This document shows, one piece after another, positions 24,839 through 37,130 of a stretch of DNA of 64,000 bases. Both the position numbers and the translations under genes were made by a program. The DNA is taken from positions 496,001-560,000 of the forward strand of contig SEMN01000268.1 in assembly GCA_005408345.1 (NCBI GenBank), written 5' to 3'. The notes under the pieces are model-generated. The model was not told where the DNA came from. It made no database searches and was given only the letters and a program-made list of their open reading frames with translations. Numbering within the stretch: the stretch's first letter is position 1; each line of letters starts with the position of its first letter. This DNA comes from Macquaria australasica. Taxonomy: Eukaryota > Chordata > Actinopteri > Centrarchiformes > Percichthyidae.

Positions 24839-25060
24839 TCAGTTCGATTCAGTTTTATTTATATAGTGCCAAATCATAAAGTTATCCGAGGGTACTTTTC
24901 ATGTAGAGCAGATTTAGACTGTATTCTTTATAGTATTATTTACAGAGACTTAATAATTCCCACCATAAGCGAGCACTAGGTGACAGTGGCAAGGAAAATC
25001 TCCCTTTTAACAGGCAGAAACCTCAAGCAGAACCAGGCTCTGGGTGGGCTGTCATCTGTG
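24839..25060 (+). mobile_element. Dispersed repeat C, short copy
   Basis: Begins GATTCAGTTTTATTTATATA with GTGCCAAATCATAAAGTTAT, continues through GACAGTGGCAAGGAAAATCT and CAGAACCAGGCTCTGGGTGG. The longer copy is at 44709-45600 in the same orientation. Confidence 0.8.
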
Positions 25061-27739
25061 TCTTCCCATTGTCTTTTTGTAAGAGAAAAAAATTCTTTGC
25101 TTTGCTTTCAAACTGGGACTTGAGCTTGGAAACAAAATTCTCCGAACACCTTCATCCAACAGTTCTTTCTGTGACTCAGTGAGTCTGATTTCAGAGAGAA
25201 GAGTTGTCTCATCAGATGGGGTGTAAATGAGAATGTAAAAATAAATCCAACCAATCAGGAGGGCAGGGTGTTAATCTTCATTGTAATTTACACAGTTGCT
25301 GGATTTAAAAAAAGAAAAAGAACTTTGCCCAAACATGCACACAGTTTATTGATTTCATTTGTAGGTCAAGAAGCAAACAATCATTTGTCATTGTATCCCT
25401 GGGTGCCACATTATTGTCACAGCCACTTAAACTCCCAAAGGGCATTCCACCGATGGGTATTTCTAGAAAAAGGGCTTGTTTGTGCCATCCAAAAGAGTGG
25501 AGACAGTAATTTCATGTGACTTTCTGCTCCTCTGTTCCATTAAAAAAGGTAGTAAATTGGGGAGGCTGAACCAATTTTTATTACTGCTTTTTTTTTTTTA
25601 GCTTATCTCATAGCTACAGGCAGATGTGCAGACAGCCCCGCATGGAGTATTGTACAACATGGCTGTATTAAGCAGAATTGGATATGGTTTGGCAAATCAT
25701 ATTAATATACCTTGCTAGCCCTGTGCATATACCCTGTGCAGTGTGGCCCACGGTACATGAGCATTAAATTACACCAAATATAGCTTTTATAGGCTCAAGG
25801 TTTTACAAATATTTAGACTACATGGTTTAAAAAAAGAGAAATCCATGGTACTGCTGTTTGACTTCCTTTAGGAGCCTGATGTTTCTGGCGTTCTGTACAG
25901 CTGCAATATTAACCTTTCACTTCACTTCCTCTCAACTCCCAAGGCAAGTGTTCCCCCCTCCTCCAACCAGCAGTCTAACCCTGTCTCCTCAGAATTACGG
26001 TTATATACTGCTCATTTGCAACGGCAAATCCGTTTTGACAGAAACATAATGCCACATGAAGTGCGCTATGTCAACATAATGGAGAAACTTTTTTAGTGAC
26101 TGTATCTGCAAGGTCTCACAAATGTTCATACTTGACATCTTGCTGTGTTAATGTTCACCGACAACATAAATCACTATAATTAAGTCATCATAATACTGCT
26201 TTTTTTTTTTTTTTTTTACAGCTGCTGTGTGTTTTTAAGGTTGTGTAGTTTACATTTAACACCTACAAAACTGGATTTTTGTGAATTGGATCATATTTTA
26301 CTTTTAATTTTATTATATTTTAGAGAGGCAGGGGGGTCCCGATTTTATTTGTCCAAAGAGAGAGCAAGTCCGTTTAGAAAAGTTTTATTAAGACACGTCT
26401 TTGCTGCTAAATATTTTTTTATTATAAAGTACCTGTTGTTTATTGGTAGGAGTATATAACATTAAACAGGTGACAGGTTTCATTTGTCTGAACATTCAGT
26501 GCATCATAAAGCAAATGAAAATAAAAAATAAAATAACCCTCGTTAATAGAGGTTTAGAAAGGAAAATAAATTATACCTAAATTTACAAAGTTTCAAAAGA
26601 ACAAATAGTATTTTCTAGACAGTTGAACTGGCTTGTAGGCCATTTCTTTTCATGTGGTGCTTTGCATTAAAAATGGAGGTTGTTGCAGAGGGTGAAAGGC
26701 CCCATTAACAAATTTTACCTGGGGACCCAAATAAAGGCAGGAGCAGCCCATCATAGTAACAAAGAGAAATCATCCAAAGATAAAAAAGAAATAAAACAAG
26801 TCAACTGCTCTTATTAATGCCTGACCAGGCCGTTGGCAGGTGTTTAGTACTGATGTCTCGAGGCTTGAAAGATCTGCAAAGTTTAGGTCATGATAGGGCA
26901 GAGCTGACTCCTCTACATAATCACACTCATCAGCTACATCACAAGTTTAAGATGTTTGTTGCCTGGAGCGGAAACAATGTCACTCTACTCACAGGGTCAG
27001 TCAGATCTTCTCCCCTGCAGCGGCATGAATGTTGTCTCAGCTGCCAGCATACACGGACCTGATGAACCTCTGCCAAAGATACTGCTAAGAAATGACACAG
27101 ATAAAACTTCCCTTTCTGAAGAATGGACAGGATATAACACATTTATATGTACATTAAAAGGACTATTAAAGTTCCCCCAGACTAAGATATTGGCTTCTTT
27201 CCAGTGGCTCATTAAATCTTCCTCCTTCCATGGCTAGCATCCCTTCCTTGTTCTCGGATTTATAAAGATTTATAAAGGGAAGATGCAAGAATGAGAGTGA
27301 CAATAGAGGGTGAGACACATTTGCCAAATGGGACATCCTTGTTCATTGTGTGTTTTAAAAGTGTTGTGCAGCAGTGTCACCTCTCACTGGACTTTAAAGA
27401 GGAACTCCACATTAAATTATTGTTTGCGGCGTACACATAATCACAGACTCTTGTTGGCATATACAGGTGATTTCTACAAATACACGTGCAAAAAAAAAAA
27501 CCCTCTTTCTGCTCAAAACCAGCTTGTATGTGTCTTCTTGGAGTTGAAAGGTCAGTTAAGCAAGGAACTGGGTCACTTCACATATTTTCACCAGGATTGT
27601 GTCATTTTTCTGTTCCATCAGAATGATTTCAAATATGCTATAATCACATAAAACATCTACATAGACTAACTTTAAATAATGTAATAAATAAATCACCACA
27701 GATAGCAAAACTGGTCTGTCAACACATCTTCCTGAAAAC
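25061..27739. other. Intergenic, no gene seen
   Basis: No confident exon. Several short open frames exist but none has recognisable domains or splice context. Poly(T) runs lie at 25590-25602 and 26201-26217. The stretch 26815-27240 is less AT-rich than its surroundings and could be a conserved non-coding element, which cannot be judged from one sequence. Confidence 0.45.
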
Positions 27740-28145
27740 TTCTACCTGTTAACCCAATGCAGCGTTTTTGCTTATAACAAATTTCTGCAGGAATGGTGAC
27801 TGTTCTTCCAGCTAATTGGATGGACTGTCATTAAATTTGGTGCAGACATTCATGCCCCCCACCCCTCAGGATGAATTGTAATAGCTTTGGTTGGACTTTT
27901 CATTTAGTAAAACACCATCAGGTCAAAGTTTCAGTTTGCCCAATACTTTTTGTTTATCGCCAAATACCTGCAAAACTAATGACATTCCCATCTGCCTCAG
28001 CTGTACTTTGTGTTTAGTGATGATTAGCAAATGTAGCGTGCTAACACGCTAAACATCCGCATGTTAGCGTCGTCATTGTGAGCATGTTAGCATTAGCTCA
28101 AAGCACTCACAGAGCCGCTAATGTGGCTGTAGAGTATTAGTCTTA
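27740..28145 (+). repeat. Repeat A copy
   Basis: Contains GGATGGACTGTCATTAAATT, TGGTGCAGACATTCATG, then TTTAGTGATGATTAGCAAATG and the palindrome-rich block with GTTAGCATTAGCTCAAAG. Aligns along its length with 53520-53845. Confidence 0.7.
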
Positions 28146-30491
28146 TTATAACAGTGTTTGTTTGTTTTTGTTTTTTTTTAAGCTAAAATTGCATGTGGAT
28201 TTTACATTTTTGAAAGTGTAATGATGGTGCTACAGTAAAAAACAATGGTGTAATAAGATATTGCTCAACTGTATTTGGACATTAATCCTATCTTGAAAAA
28301 AAACAAAAAAAAACAAACTCTACTCTACTTGGATTTTTAACTACTTGGCTGACCCGACCAAGCCCAAACAGCTGTTCTTCCTTCTCAGAGGGATTTGTAG
28401 TGTGGGATATATTGTTGCTCGGTACTCACAGTAAGATAATAACTGACATTTTATGAGAACATGTAGCGTGACGCCGTGCAATAAAGAGATGGCCTCTTCC
28501 AAGTGCACAATTACTGCCATATATGTGTAAACCATGGGGTTAAACCATAATGGCTGTGGTTCATGAATGCCACCAAACATTCATTACTCCCACTAAATAC
28601 CGTTCAAATCTTTTCCCAGGCTTGTGCACGCGCCGTTGGATGCATTATAATACTAAACTTGGAAAATAGCTGTGAGACAAAAACAGAGATGAGACAGCAG
28701 GAGAGAGACAGACAGAGGTGGGAGAGAAACAGAGAGAGAAACTGTAGACCTATTACATCTGTGCAGCAGACTGGCATTCTATTATCACATCCAATCATGG
28801 ATTATTTATACAAAAAGGGGCCAAAATCTCTGGCCCCATTTTAAAATGTCACAGGGAGGTCTGGCAGAGAGCTACATTTATGTAGGTATTCTCACTCTCA
28901 AACCTCACATTAATTCACGGCTTAATAACCACATGGAGCGGCAGGAACACCTCTGGGCATCTGTCGTGGCAACATCTCATCACGATGTTCAGTGCATGCC
29001 AGGAAAAGCACTGTAAAAGTCAGAGTTGGTTATGGCTTTTAAGCTTCTTACACCCTTTCTGGAAGGAGCAGAAGAGCTTTGAGGATGAATGACATGATTT
29101 TATTATTAAAACTCATAAATGTAAAGCCACATTTACGGCGACATGTTTTACTCATTTGTGGATTACGGGCTGATCTAGATACATAAATGCAGGGGGAAAA
29201 AATAATTACAATAGCCTTCAGGTGCACTGCAAAAACAGCCCTACTAGAAAGAAGCTAAATATTCTTAAATATAATCAAGCTGTCTTGTATCGAGCAAAAA
29301 AAATCTGTTTTGCTTGGCTAGAATTCTTGAATCTAGCATTAAAGTCTAGCCACTGAAAGACCGTAATGGGCCTTAAAACTAGACAAAAGGCCAAAATTTA
29401 AGCAAGTTGTGCCTATTACAAGCAATGAAAACTCAGTTATTTAAGATAGACTTTAGTATTTTGGTCTCTTGATTGAGCTGAATTTAAGAATTTATATCTT
29501 AATTTAATTATACAATCTCTTTAGATTCTTAAGATTCTTAAATTGAGAAGTTGTGCAAGTGGTCTTACCCTTAAAATAACAAAAAATATCTTGTTCCTCT
29601 GCTGGACTATTATGGAAACCATTGTTGTAGCTTGTTACTGGTTAAATATAGCTCAATATTAGCTGGAATATCTTATTAAGACAAAGCTAGATGTACTTTC
29701 TTAATATGAGATTACTTTCTAATGCAAAACATGCTTGACAAGATTATTTTTCTTTTTAGACAAAAAATAAGACAAATTTACCAGAAGAAAGGATTTTTTA
29801 CTTTCTCGAAATTCCTTTTTAGCAGTATGTATAGTAAGCTGCTACAAATAGGTAGGCTACGGGCACAAATATATAACAATTTAAAAAATCCTAAAGTTAC
29901 TAAAAAAGTTGTATACAGCGTTTTGTGGCTCCAGAGGGAGCTGCATGAAGTCTGATAAACTGCCTCAAGTGATGTTGGGCTGGCCCAACCATGCAGTCGG
30001 GTGAGCAACACTGCGGGGAGTGAGCGGAGTGCCGAAAGTAAGTTGAGCACACCGGGGTTTCAGCTAAGGCCTGCATCCTTTTCTTACTGAGTGGCAACCA
30101 AGGCATTCGCGTATGTTGTGGCCTGTTTGCTGCTGGTACTGTACAGCCATAAGGATTAGTGGTAATTGATCCTCCTAAACCAAACCACAAAGCATTTTAC
30201 CAGTACTACCTGTGCCGTGGTAGTCCTAACAGAGCGGGACAGCCCTGGAGCTCTCCCAAATCTTGGTGGAGATAGAATTACTTTCTAAGGCTGTGAAAGT
30301 TGATTAACTGCTTCACTCCTACTCCTCCTGTACCTCACTCTAAGATTAGATAAATGCAGGCCAAGGCATGAATGTACTGCAAACAGATGATCAGTTGTGA
30401 AAGTTTTTTCAGATGAAAACAAGTAAGTTTCATCTTTGATGGATCTCTTTGTATTATTGTTGAGTCTAGATAAAAGTCCATGATCTTTAAT
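28146..30491. other. Intergenic, probable transposon remnants, no gene seen
   Basis: At 29228 CACTGCAAAAACAG opens an AT-rich stretch to about 29790 that resembles the end of a fish DNA transposon, but no matching far end was found. 29918-29975 shares GTGGCTCCAGAGGGAGCTGC and TGCCTCAAG with 34390-34437. Confidence 0.4.
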
Positions 30492-31393
30492 CCTGACACC
30501 GTGTCCTAACAGCAAGAGAGCGTCGGACTATCGCATCGCATAACATCGGACGCTCTCTGTCTACACAGAATCCGTTAAATATGCACTTCCGTTACGTCAT
30601 GTAAACAAACCACGTACCTATCAGCTGTGGGCTCAGATCAAACTGGAGATGCAACCACTCAAGTAAAAGATGGGTGAGTACTTGCTATCTTCCTACGTTT
30701 GTAACGTTACTTTTTTAAAAACAGAAAACACATTTTATATTGTGATATTTAGATGTTTCTTTACTGAAAATGGCATACAATATATCCAACAGCAAGTATG
30801 TTGTTATTAGCAATGGTCATTTACCTTGACAAGGTTAGGGCGTTTTCACACAATCAGGTGTTGCGGTGATTCACCGCAGGGTTGTGCAGCGGTGTGGGAG
30901 TGTCTGATACTAACCAGCAATCCCAGCTTGAAGACCAATACAAGCCAAGCCACTGCACGGCAATTAACGTCTTTGTGCTCCATAGTGGCAGTGTTGAACA
31001 GCTGCTGTACTTTTTTGCCGCAGGCTGCTGCCTGAACGCAGTACCCTGGTTCAAATGAATGGGAAAATCTGCATTTTCGCTGCAGCGCCTGATTCTATGT
31101 GAATTCGGCCTTACTCTAGTTCAGCTAAAAAAAAACACCACCAAAACAGATTATTAATTAATTTCAATATCATTTCAACTTTGTGTATCAGCCGTTCTTC
31201 ATCCATGATCCAGGCTTTCAACGCGAGCGACAGGAATAGAGACAGGGCGTTTGACAAAAGTTCAGCTCAAAACGCTGTGCAGTGCTGCACTGATCGCAGC
31301 CATTTAGGACATTCCTATAGAAAACAATTCAATCAAACTGATTTTGTCACTGACGCTCGCTCACGTTGCATTCAGTTAGGAAACGGTGTGAGG
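30492..31393. mobile_element. Non-autonomous TIR DNA transposon with nested element
   Basis: Ends are imperfect inverted repeats: left CCTGACACCGTGTCCTAAC from 30492, right GTTAGGAAACGGTGTGAGG to 31393. Each end also has a GAGCG-rich stretch further in; the left end forms a second hairpin of AGAGAGCGTC and GACGCTCTCT. Near 30590 it holds ACTTCCGTTACGTCATG, combining ETS-like and CRE-like motifs, and at 30670 ATGG before GTGAGT. No transposase frame is left. Superfamily not assigned. Confidence 0.6.
30836..31113. mobile_element. Nested TIR element of about 278 bp
   Basis: Left TAGGGCGTTTTCACACAATC, AGG (30836-30858); the right end 31088-31113 is its inverted, diverged counterpart (CCTGATTCTATGTGAATTCG GCCTTA). 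It lies wholly inside the larger TIR element. hAT-like appearance, not proven. Confidence 0.55.
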
Positions 31394-32039
31394 GGCTGGC
31401 ACCAAAATGTCGAAAATATTTTCAAAGCTAAGAGTTGGTCCTTGGTGGTGAAATTAAATTACATTTTTAGACAGATAATGTTCTCTAAAAATAATTTGCC
31501 GATCCAATTTAGATTGAATCAAGATGATATTCACAAAGCATCATAGCGCTTAAGACGGCTTACAAAGCGAAGAGCCTTTAGGAGAAGAGAGGAGGACTTT
31601 TATGGAGTTTAGTAAGCAGAAGAGGAAATGGCTGTGAAAGTGAGGGTGACAGAAAACAAGAAAGTTAATACAATGCTTCAGAGTTGATTGTTCATGGATT
31701 TAGTCTATTGATCTTTTCCTTATTAAAGATGTGTGTTCATTTCTCACTCAGTAAAGTATTTACTACTGTTTACTGCCTTTATTTAATCCTTACCAGATGT
31801 GCACACCTAGTAAGTCGACAAAACAGCATTAGTAGATATGGCACACCTCCATAGTGTTGTCATTGATGGGATACACATCTACACATTTGCAGTCTACTCT
31901 TGTTCAACAACCCTAGAAATCTTGATCCACAAACTTTTAATGTCAAATTGATCAAAAAGTCACAATTAGATTACTGTACCCAGACAAATTAAAGTGACAA
32001 TTTTCAATTTTGACAGTATCAGTAAAAAAAAACAATGAG
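31394..32039. other. Intergenic, nothing recognised
   Basis: AT-rich sequence, no exon or element recognised. Confidence 0.5.
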
Positions 32040-32289
32040 ACGATATTGTACTTAAGACAACACTGAAATATCAAATCTGAGAAAAGAAGGTTCTGCACAC
32101 ATTGGTCCAATGCAAGTATTTAATAATATATCCAATCTTTCAGTCTTTAGATCTTCATCTGGGCAAGTGTTTGACAAAAGGGAATTATAAATGACACCAA
32201 ATAGAGCCACCCGAGCTATTTCATGCAAGTGCACATGGAAGATGAAGTTCACGTGTAGTCCCAAAGGTCCAGGAACATGGGAAGCTCCA
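32040..32289 (-). mobile_element. Probable retroelement remnant
   Basis: On the minus strand it contains CCAGATGAAGATCTAAAGAC and AATACTTGCATTGGACCAAT, phrases typical of dispersed fish retroelement ends. It abuts the LINE fragment on its right. Class uncertain. Confidence 0.35.
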
Positions 32290-32725
32290 CAGATATATCC
32301 ATCCATTCATTTTCTGATCCGCTTGCTTATCCGGGGCCGGGTAGCGGCGGCAGCAGGCTAAGCAAGGTAGGCCGGACGTCCCTCTCCCCAGGAATGTTTT
32401 CCAGCTCCTCCTGGGGGATCCTGAAGCGGTCCCAAGCCAGATGAGACATAGAATCTCTCCAGAGTCTGGGTGACTCCGACCAGTTAGACATGCCCGAAAA
32501 AGGAAGGAGACCAGGAGGCATCCTGATCAGATATCCGAAATACTTTAAATGGCTCCCTCTGGATGTCTGAGCTCCTTATCGTGCCTCTAAGGGTGAGCCC
32601 ATCCACTCTACAGGGAGGAAACTCATTTAGGCCACTTGCATCCACAATCTCATTGTTTCAGTTACTACCCAAAGCTCATGACCATAAGTGAGGGTTGGAA
32701 CGTAGATGGACTGGTAAATCGAAAC
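32290..32725 (-). pseudogene. LINE reverse-transcriptase C-terminal fragment, decayed
   Basis: Minus strand. Reads SIYVPTLTYGHELWVVTET, then after frame damage MPPGLLPFSG, SHLAWDRFRIPQEELENIPG and ERDVRPTLLSLLPPLPGPG, ending at a GGAT-repeat tail (ATCC on plus near 32298). This is the end of the second ORF of a common fish non-LTR retrotransposon. Stops and frameshifts make it non-functional. Confidence 0.82.
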
Positions 32726-33907
32726 TAAACTACAAAACAGAAATGTTAAATATGTCACCACTGAGTTTAAGTGTTTCAGGGTGTTTAATGGACTTCTCCT
32801 AAACCTCCAAAAAAAAAAAAAACTTCTTCATTACTATGTTGAATTATTAAGTATGGTATGGCACCAAATATGATGCTTCTTAAAGTCACTGTGTATGAGT
32901 TGAAAATGTCCAACTTTGGCTTTCCCCAGGGGTATTACAGTATCAAAGAAACACGGTGATAGACAGCAAAGCACAGCACCAGCCTCGCCACCCCTCTACG
33001 TCGCGTTCGACCCGCAGGCACCGACATGAATGGGTTGAAAGCAACGTAGGCTTTCCCTGAGAAGGTTTAATTTTTCTACAACCAAAATCTTCAAAGTGGC
33101 TTTGAGATGTGCTCATCAGTATTCACTCGCTCCACTGTCATCAATTTTCATTCTGCCACTGCCGAGTTGTGTTGTGGTCCCAGCTTTGTGTGTAGACTTA
33201 GTATTGAGGATGTTGAGTATATTCTAATGGTTCTGGTGAATTACAGTAAATGGGTTCTCTTATGAATCACCGTCAAATCACATAGTGAATACTGACAACA
33301 ACAGAGACGGGGGTGCCACAGGAGCTGCATGGAGATGTGTGTAAGTACATGAATACTGTTTTCAAACAATTTTCTTACAAAGACAGGCTGTAATTTGACT
33401 GAGGTGAGGCACCAACATGAGATCAGTTTGACCAGAGAGATGTCATCGTCCTGCATCATGTCTGTGACATCTTTACTGCAAGATGCTGCAACGTAGAGTA
33501 CGTATTGCACCAGTGTATTAAAAGATATTACAATTCTTGATCCACATGAGGCTGTTTTGTGCTACATGCCTGTTCAAACCTGTGACCGTCTGGTTTCAGC
33601 AAACTCTCTGTACATCCTGTGTGAGCTTTTATGAGATCTACTTCTCTGTGATCCAGGAACATGATAATAGCTTTTGTTAATCATCATCATCTCGACTGTG
33701 AAAAGTATTCTGTTTGTAGTGCAGAGACAGTGACAAACAAGAGGAAGAGTGGGAGGGGGAAGATCACGAATAAGGAATGCAGGACATGCTGCACCAAGGC
33801 TGTGATAATGAGCCTCGAAGGTAGGCTACATGAGAGCGTAGCCGAGCCCACAGAAGAATAACACACAGCCCCATTGTGCAGCACTACTCTTAGGAACAGT
33901 AGGTACT

Positions 33908-34061
33908 ATATAAGAGGAGTAAAGGCCAGAGCAATCTACCTTCACCGCCTCCTCACACGCACGTACCTCTTTATCTTAAAATGTTAATGTTTGTTCTTGT
34001 TTTGATCTTTATCCTTCATCGTAAACCTCTTTACGAAAACCTGTTCATGGGAGTCACTTAA
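33908..34061 (+). promoter_or_regulatory. TATA-box-like site followed by a 26-codon hydrophobic ORF
   Basis: ACTATATAAGAGG near 33908 resembles a TATA box. About 70 bases downstream is an ATG (33981) opening a 26-codon frame ending TAA at 34061. Its first twelve residues, MLMFVLVLIFIL, are strongly hydrophobic, then HRKPLYENLFMGVT. No poly(A) signal or second exon was recognised. It may be a short secreted peptide or first exon, an LTR promoter remnant, or chance. Confidence 0.15.
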
Positions 34062-34950
34062 AAACATACGGAGTGCATAAATCGGAGATAGGATTAAGTT
34101 ACGGCTAACAACGTTGACCCCCTCGCTCGTTAACTGCCTGTGTGGCCATAGGTAGTGATATAGTCATATTACAGTACTGACATTATTGGTCGGAACAAAA
34201 ATTCACGGCCCAAATAAGTGAAACTTAATTGATTTTTTGATGATTAAAATGTTGACAAATATATACACAAGAACAAACAGCAAGGATATACTGTATATGC
34301 TGATTTCTTAGAAAAAAAAACATTTTAATTTTAGTTTGACTTTGAAGGGGAACATCAGAGTCTGTTTACAGGTCAGGACTACTGCATTTTTGTGGCTGCA
34401 GAGGGAGCTGCACAAAGTCTGATACATTGCCTCAAGCCAGTGTCGGTTGGGCTGCAAGTTTGAAAATGAAAAAAATCTGGGGGTGTGGAGTTACTGGCCA
34501 TTCACCCATATGGACTCAAAAGACAACAATAGGCTACCATTCATTACGAATGGGACCTGGGGTTGCAGCCTGGCACCGTCTTCTGAGCTATAGAGATTTT
34601 TTTTAAAAAGACGCACAGTGGCACTCCTGGGGAAAGTTGAGAAAAGCTCGACTTCATGCAAATGTCCTCTGAGTATCATTTATCAGCCCTTCTGTACGTA
34701 ACTGAAAAGGATACTGCTTCTCATTAAACCAAGAGACTAAAAATGTCCCCAAAATATGAAAAATTATATGCAGTGAAAGTGGTTAACTTAAGAGTCCAAA
34801 GTACTGAGGGTCATTAGATCAGATGATAGCTGGGCTTGACAGTTTTTATTGAGGCTGTAAAACCTTAAAAAAATAAGAACATCCTGATCCTTTTTCTCCT
34901 CTTTGTCTATTCACTCCCTCCGCTCCTTTCTCTTCCTCATACAGCTCATC

Positions 34951-34978
34951 ACACACACACACAGAGAGAGAGAGAGAC
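34951..34978. repeat. (CA)n(GA)n microsatellite
   Basis: Short CA run passing into GA units. Confidence 0.9.
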
Positions 34979-36784
34979 AACTTCTCTATTTACCTTTGCC
35001 TCGCACTTATTTTTCACCACCTGCTTCTTTCATGCCCATTGGCATTATTTCTCCATCTTTAAGATGCGTTATCCCCCTTTTTTTTTTTTAAACTAATTGA
35101 TTTAATCTGTTCATGTTTCCCCGCTTATCCCTTCATTCTCGCTCTGTTTTTCTGTTGGTTATGCTCAAACAGCGAGTTCAACGTAAACCTGAAGCCCTTT
35201 AAGATTCATGGCCCTGACTGCGACGCTGGCAGTTCACTGGGACCTCAATGCAAATGACACAGAAATGTCAAATTTCAATGTCTGGGATGCCCTCCATAAA
35301 GCAAAGTGCACAGAACGCTCAAATACAGCATAATCAGTTATTCAAGCAAACCACATCTAAATTTGGTTTTATCAAAAAGGCTAAGTTTAGTTTGACAGCT
35401 ATTATCAACAGAACTTAAAACACAATAAATTAAGAGTGCTCCTGTACATACTGACTGCCATGACACATTTCATGCCACCATCTTCTGGTTTTACACCCCT
35501 AATCCAGATTTTTTTTTTTTTTTAATAATTCAAGATTTGCTTCATTTGTACATGCAAACAAACTGTAATGTTCCATCATTATTCAAAATACAGCTTTATT
35601 TTATTTCTCTTTATTATTTTATTTTTCAGTATTTCAGTTTTTGCAGCTTCATCTGCATCAACTGCTGAGTCAAAACAAAACAAACAAAAGTGATGCAGTT
35701 CTGGAGCAAGATAAAACCAAGGGACTTTTGTAAATCCAGTGTGTGGATTTGGGACAGATAAATCCTTTTCTGCTCATGTGAGATTCAAATGTTTTTGTTT
35801 GTTCATTTTTTGCATAAGTAGAATTATGCCTTTTTATTGGACAAAATGGCCTTGAACATCCATGCATTTTCAAGCTCATGTTTCAGCTATGAGTGGTTGA
35901 TGGCTGACAAAATGTTTTGCTCTGTGATCACTACACAAACCTGAGCTAGATACTGCCATTTTATATAATATATATAAAAAAAAACAGCTTTACAATGTAG
36001 TTGCCACTTTCACAATACATCCGTAGACAATTGTATTAGAATACGTCGCAGTTCTCTGTAGCAGAACTGCTAATTTACTCCTCCACATTCACCGATTCAT
36101 TAGCTGTTAAACACAGGTCTGTTTGTTTACCAATGCAGTCTTTTCAGTGTAGTACTGGTAAATATTTATTCACCATTTTATTGTGAAACATATGCAATGT
36201 GTAATGTTATCAATTATATTTTTAGTCTAACTTAAGAACTCTATTGCAACTTTTTTATCACTCCAAAAGCTCCTCTCCTAACTAATACAATGAAATAAAA
36301 AGACTAAATTCTCAGTTCAAAGGCTCAGTGTGAAACTCACATACTGTACATGCAAATAAACAGATGTAAACACAGAGACTTTTTATATTTGCAATGGAGA
36401 GTTACCAAAACAAAGCGCCTCAAAAGATTTTAGTGGTTTGCTTCCTCTTCCTCTTTTGTTACAGAGATTGGTTACAGTTTCAGAGGACAGTGTGTCTTTG
36501 ACATGTCAGTGTGAGTTTTTGTGCTGGTGAAACAACATACTGACTGACAGAGAAAGCCGGAGACGGAGAGATTGAAACAACAAATGGCACGAAGTTTGGG
36601 AATATGCGCAATAGAGATTAAAGCAAAAAAGACAGAGAAGTTGACGGGTAAAGATGAAAGCTCGGGCTTGATTATTTTTTATCAGAGAGGATAAAACACC
36701 AGATTGAAGTCAAACAGTACAAATCAAGCAAACAGAATAACTTTCTTCAGTTGTGCTTCATGGTTTTTGGCTATGCTGTTTAGT

Positions 36785-37130
36785 TCTTGTTAAGGAAAAT
36801 CTTAATGCTACGGCATACACTGATATTTTAGATAAAAGTTTCGACATAATGTCCTTGTGCACAAAGCCAGATCTATAAAGAAATGGTTTTACGAGTTTGG
36901 TGACACAGAGCCCTGAACCCCAACCACATATACACAGTCTACGCATCCAACACCTCTGGGGTGAACTGGAACACTGCTCGGAGGCAGATATTATCACCCA
37001 ATTTCAGTGCCTGTTCTTCCAAATACTCTTGTGACTGAATGGGAGAAACAGCCTGTTATAGCAGCCTGTTAACGCCCATGGTTTTGGGAATGAGATGTTC
37101 AACTCTCATGGGAATGTTTGGTCACAGAAT
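36785..37130 (+). pseudogene. Tc1-like transposase relic, C-terminal part
   Basis: Plus strand. Frames interrupted by stops read ENLNATAYTDIL, a CTKP..KNG stretch, then QSPEPQPHIHSLRIQHLWGE LEH, matching the Tc1 pattern QSPDLNPIEHLWxELE that holds the second and third catalytic acidic residues. It ends near TTTTGGGAATGAGATGTTCA, also typical of fish Tc1 elements. The N-terminal part and both inverted repeats are missing, so it is a dead copy. Confidence 0.8.

Larger units (their letters stand above)
32726..36784. other. Intergenic, no confident gene
   Basis: Holds a TATA-like site with short ORF near 33908-34061, the fragment at 34390-34437 shared with 29918-29975, a CA/GA microsatellite at 34951-34978 and poly(T)/poly(A) runs near 35080 and 35508. 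No exon recognised. Confidence 0.45.

Noticed and set aside
26817..27237. Several overlapping 60-90-codon frames on both strands
   Set aside because: No recognisable motif or consistent splice sites; could be conserved non-coding DNA, but one sequence cannot show it.
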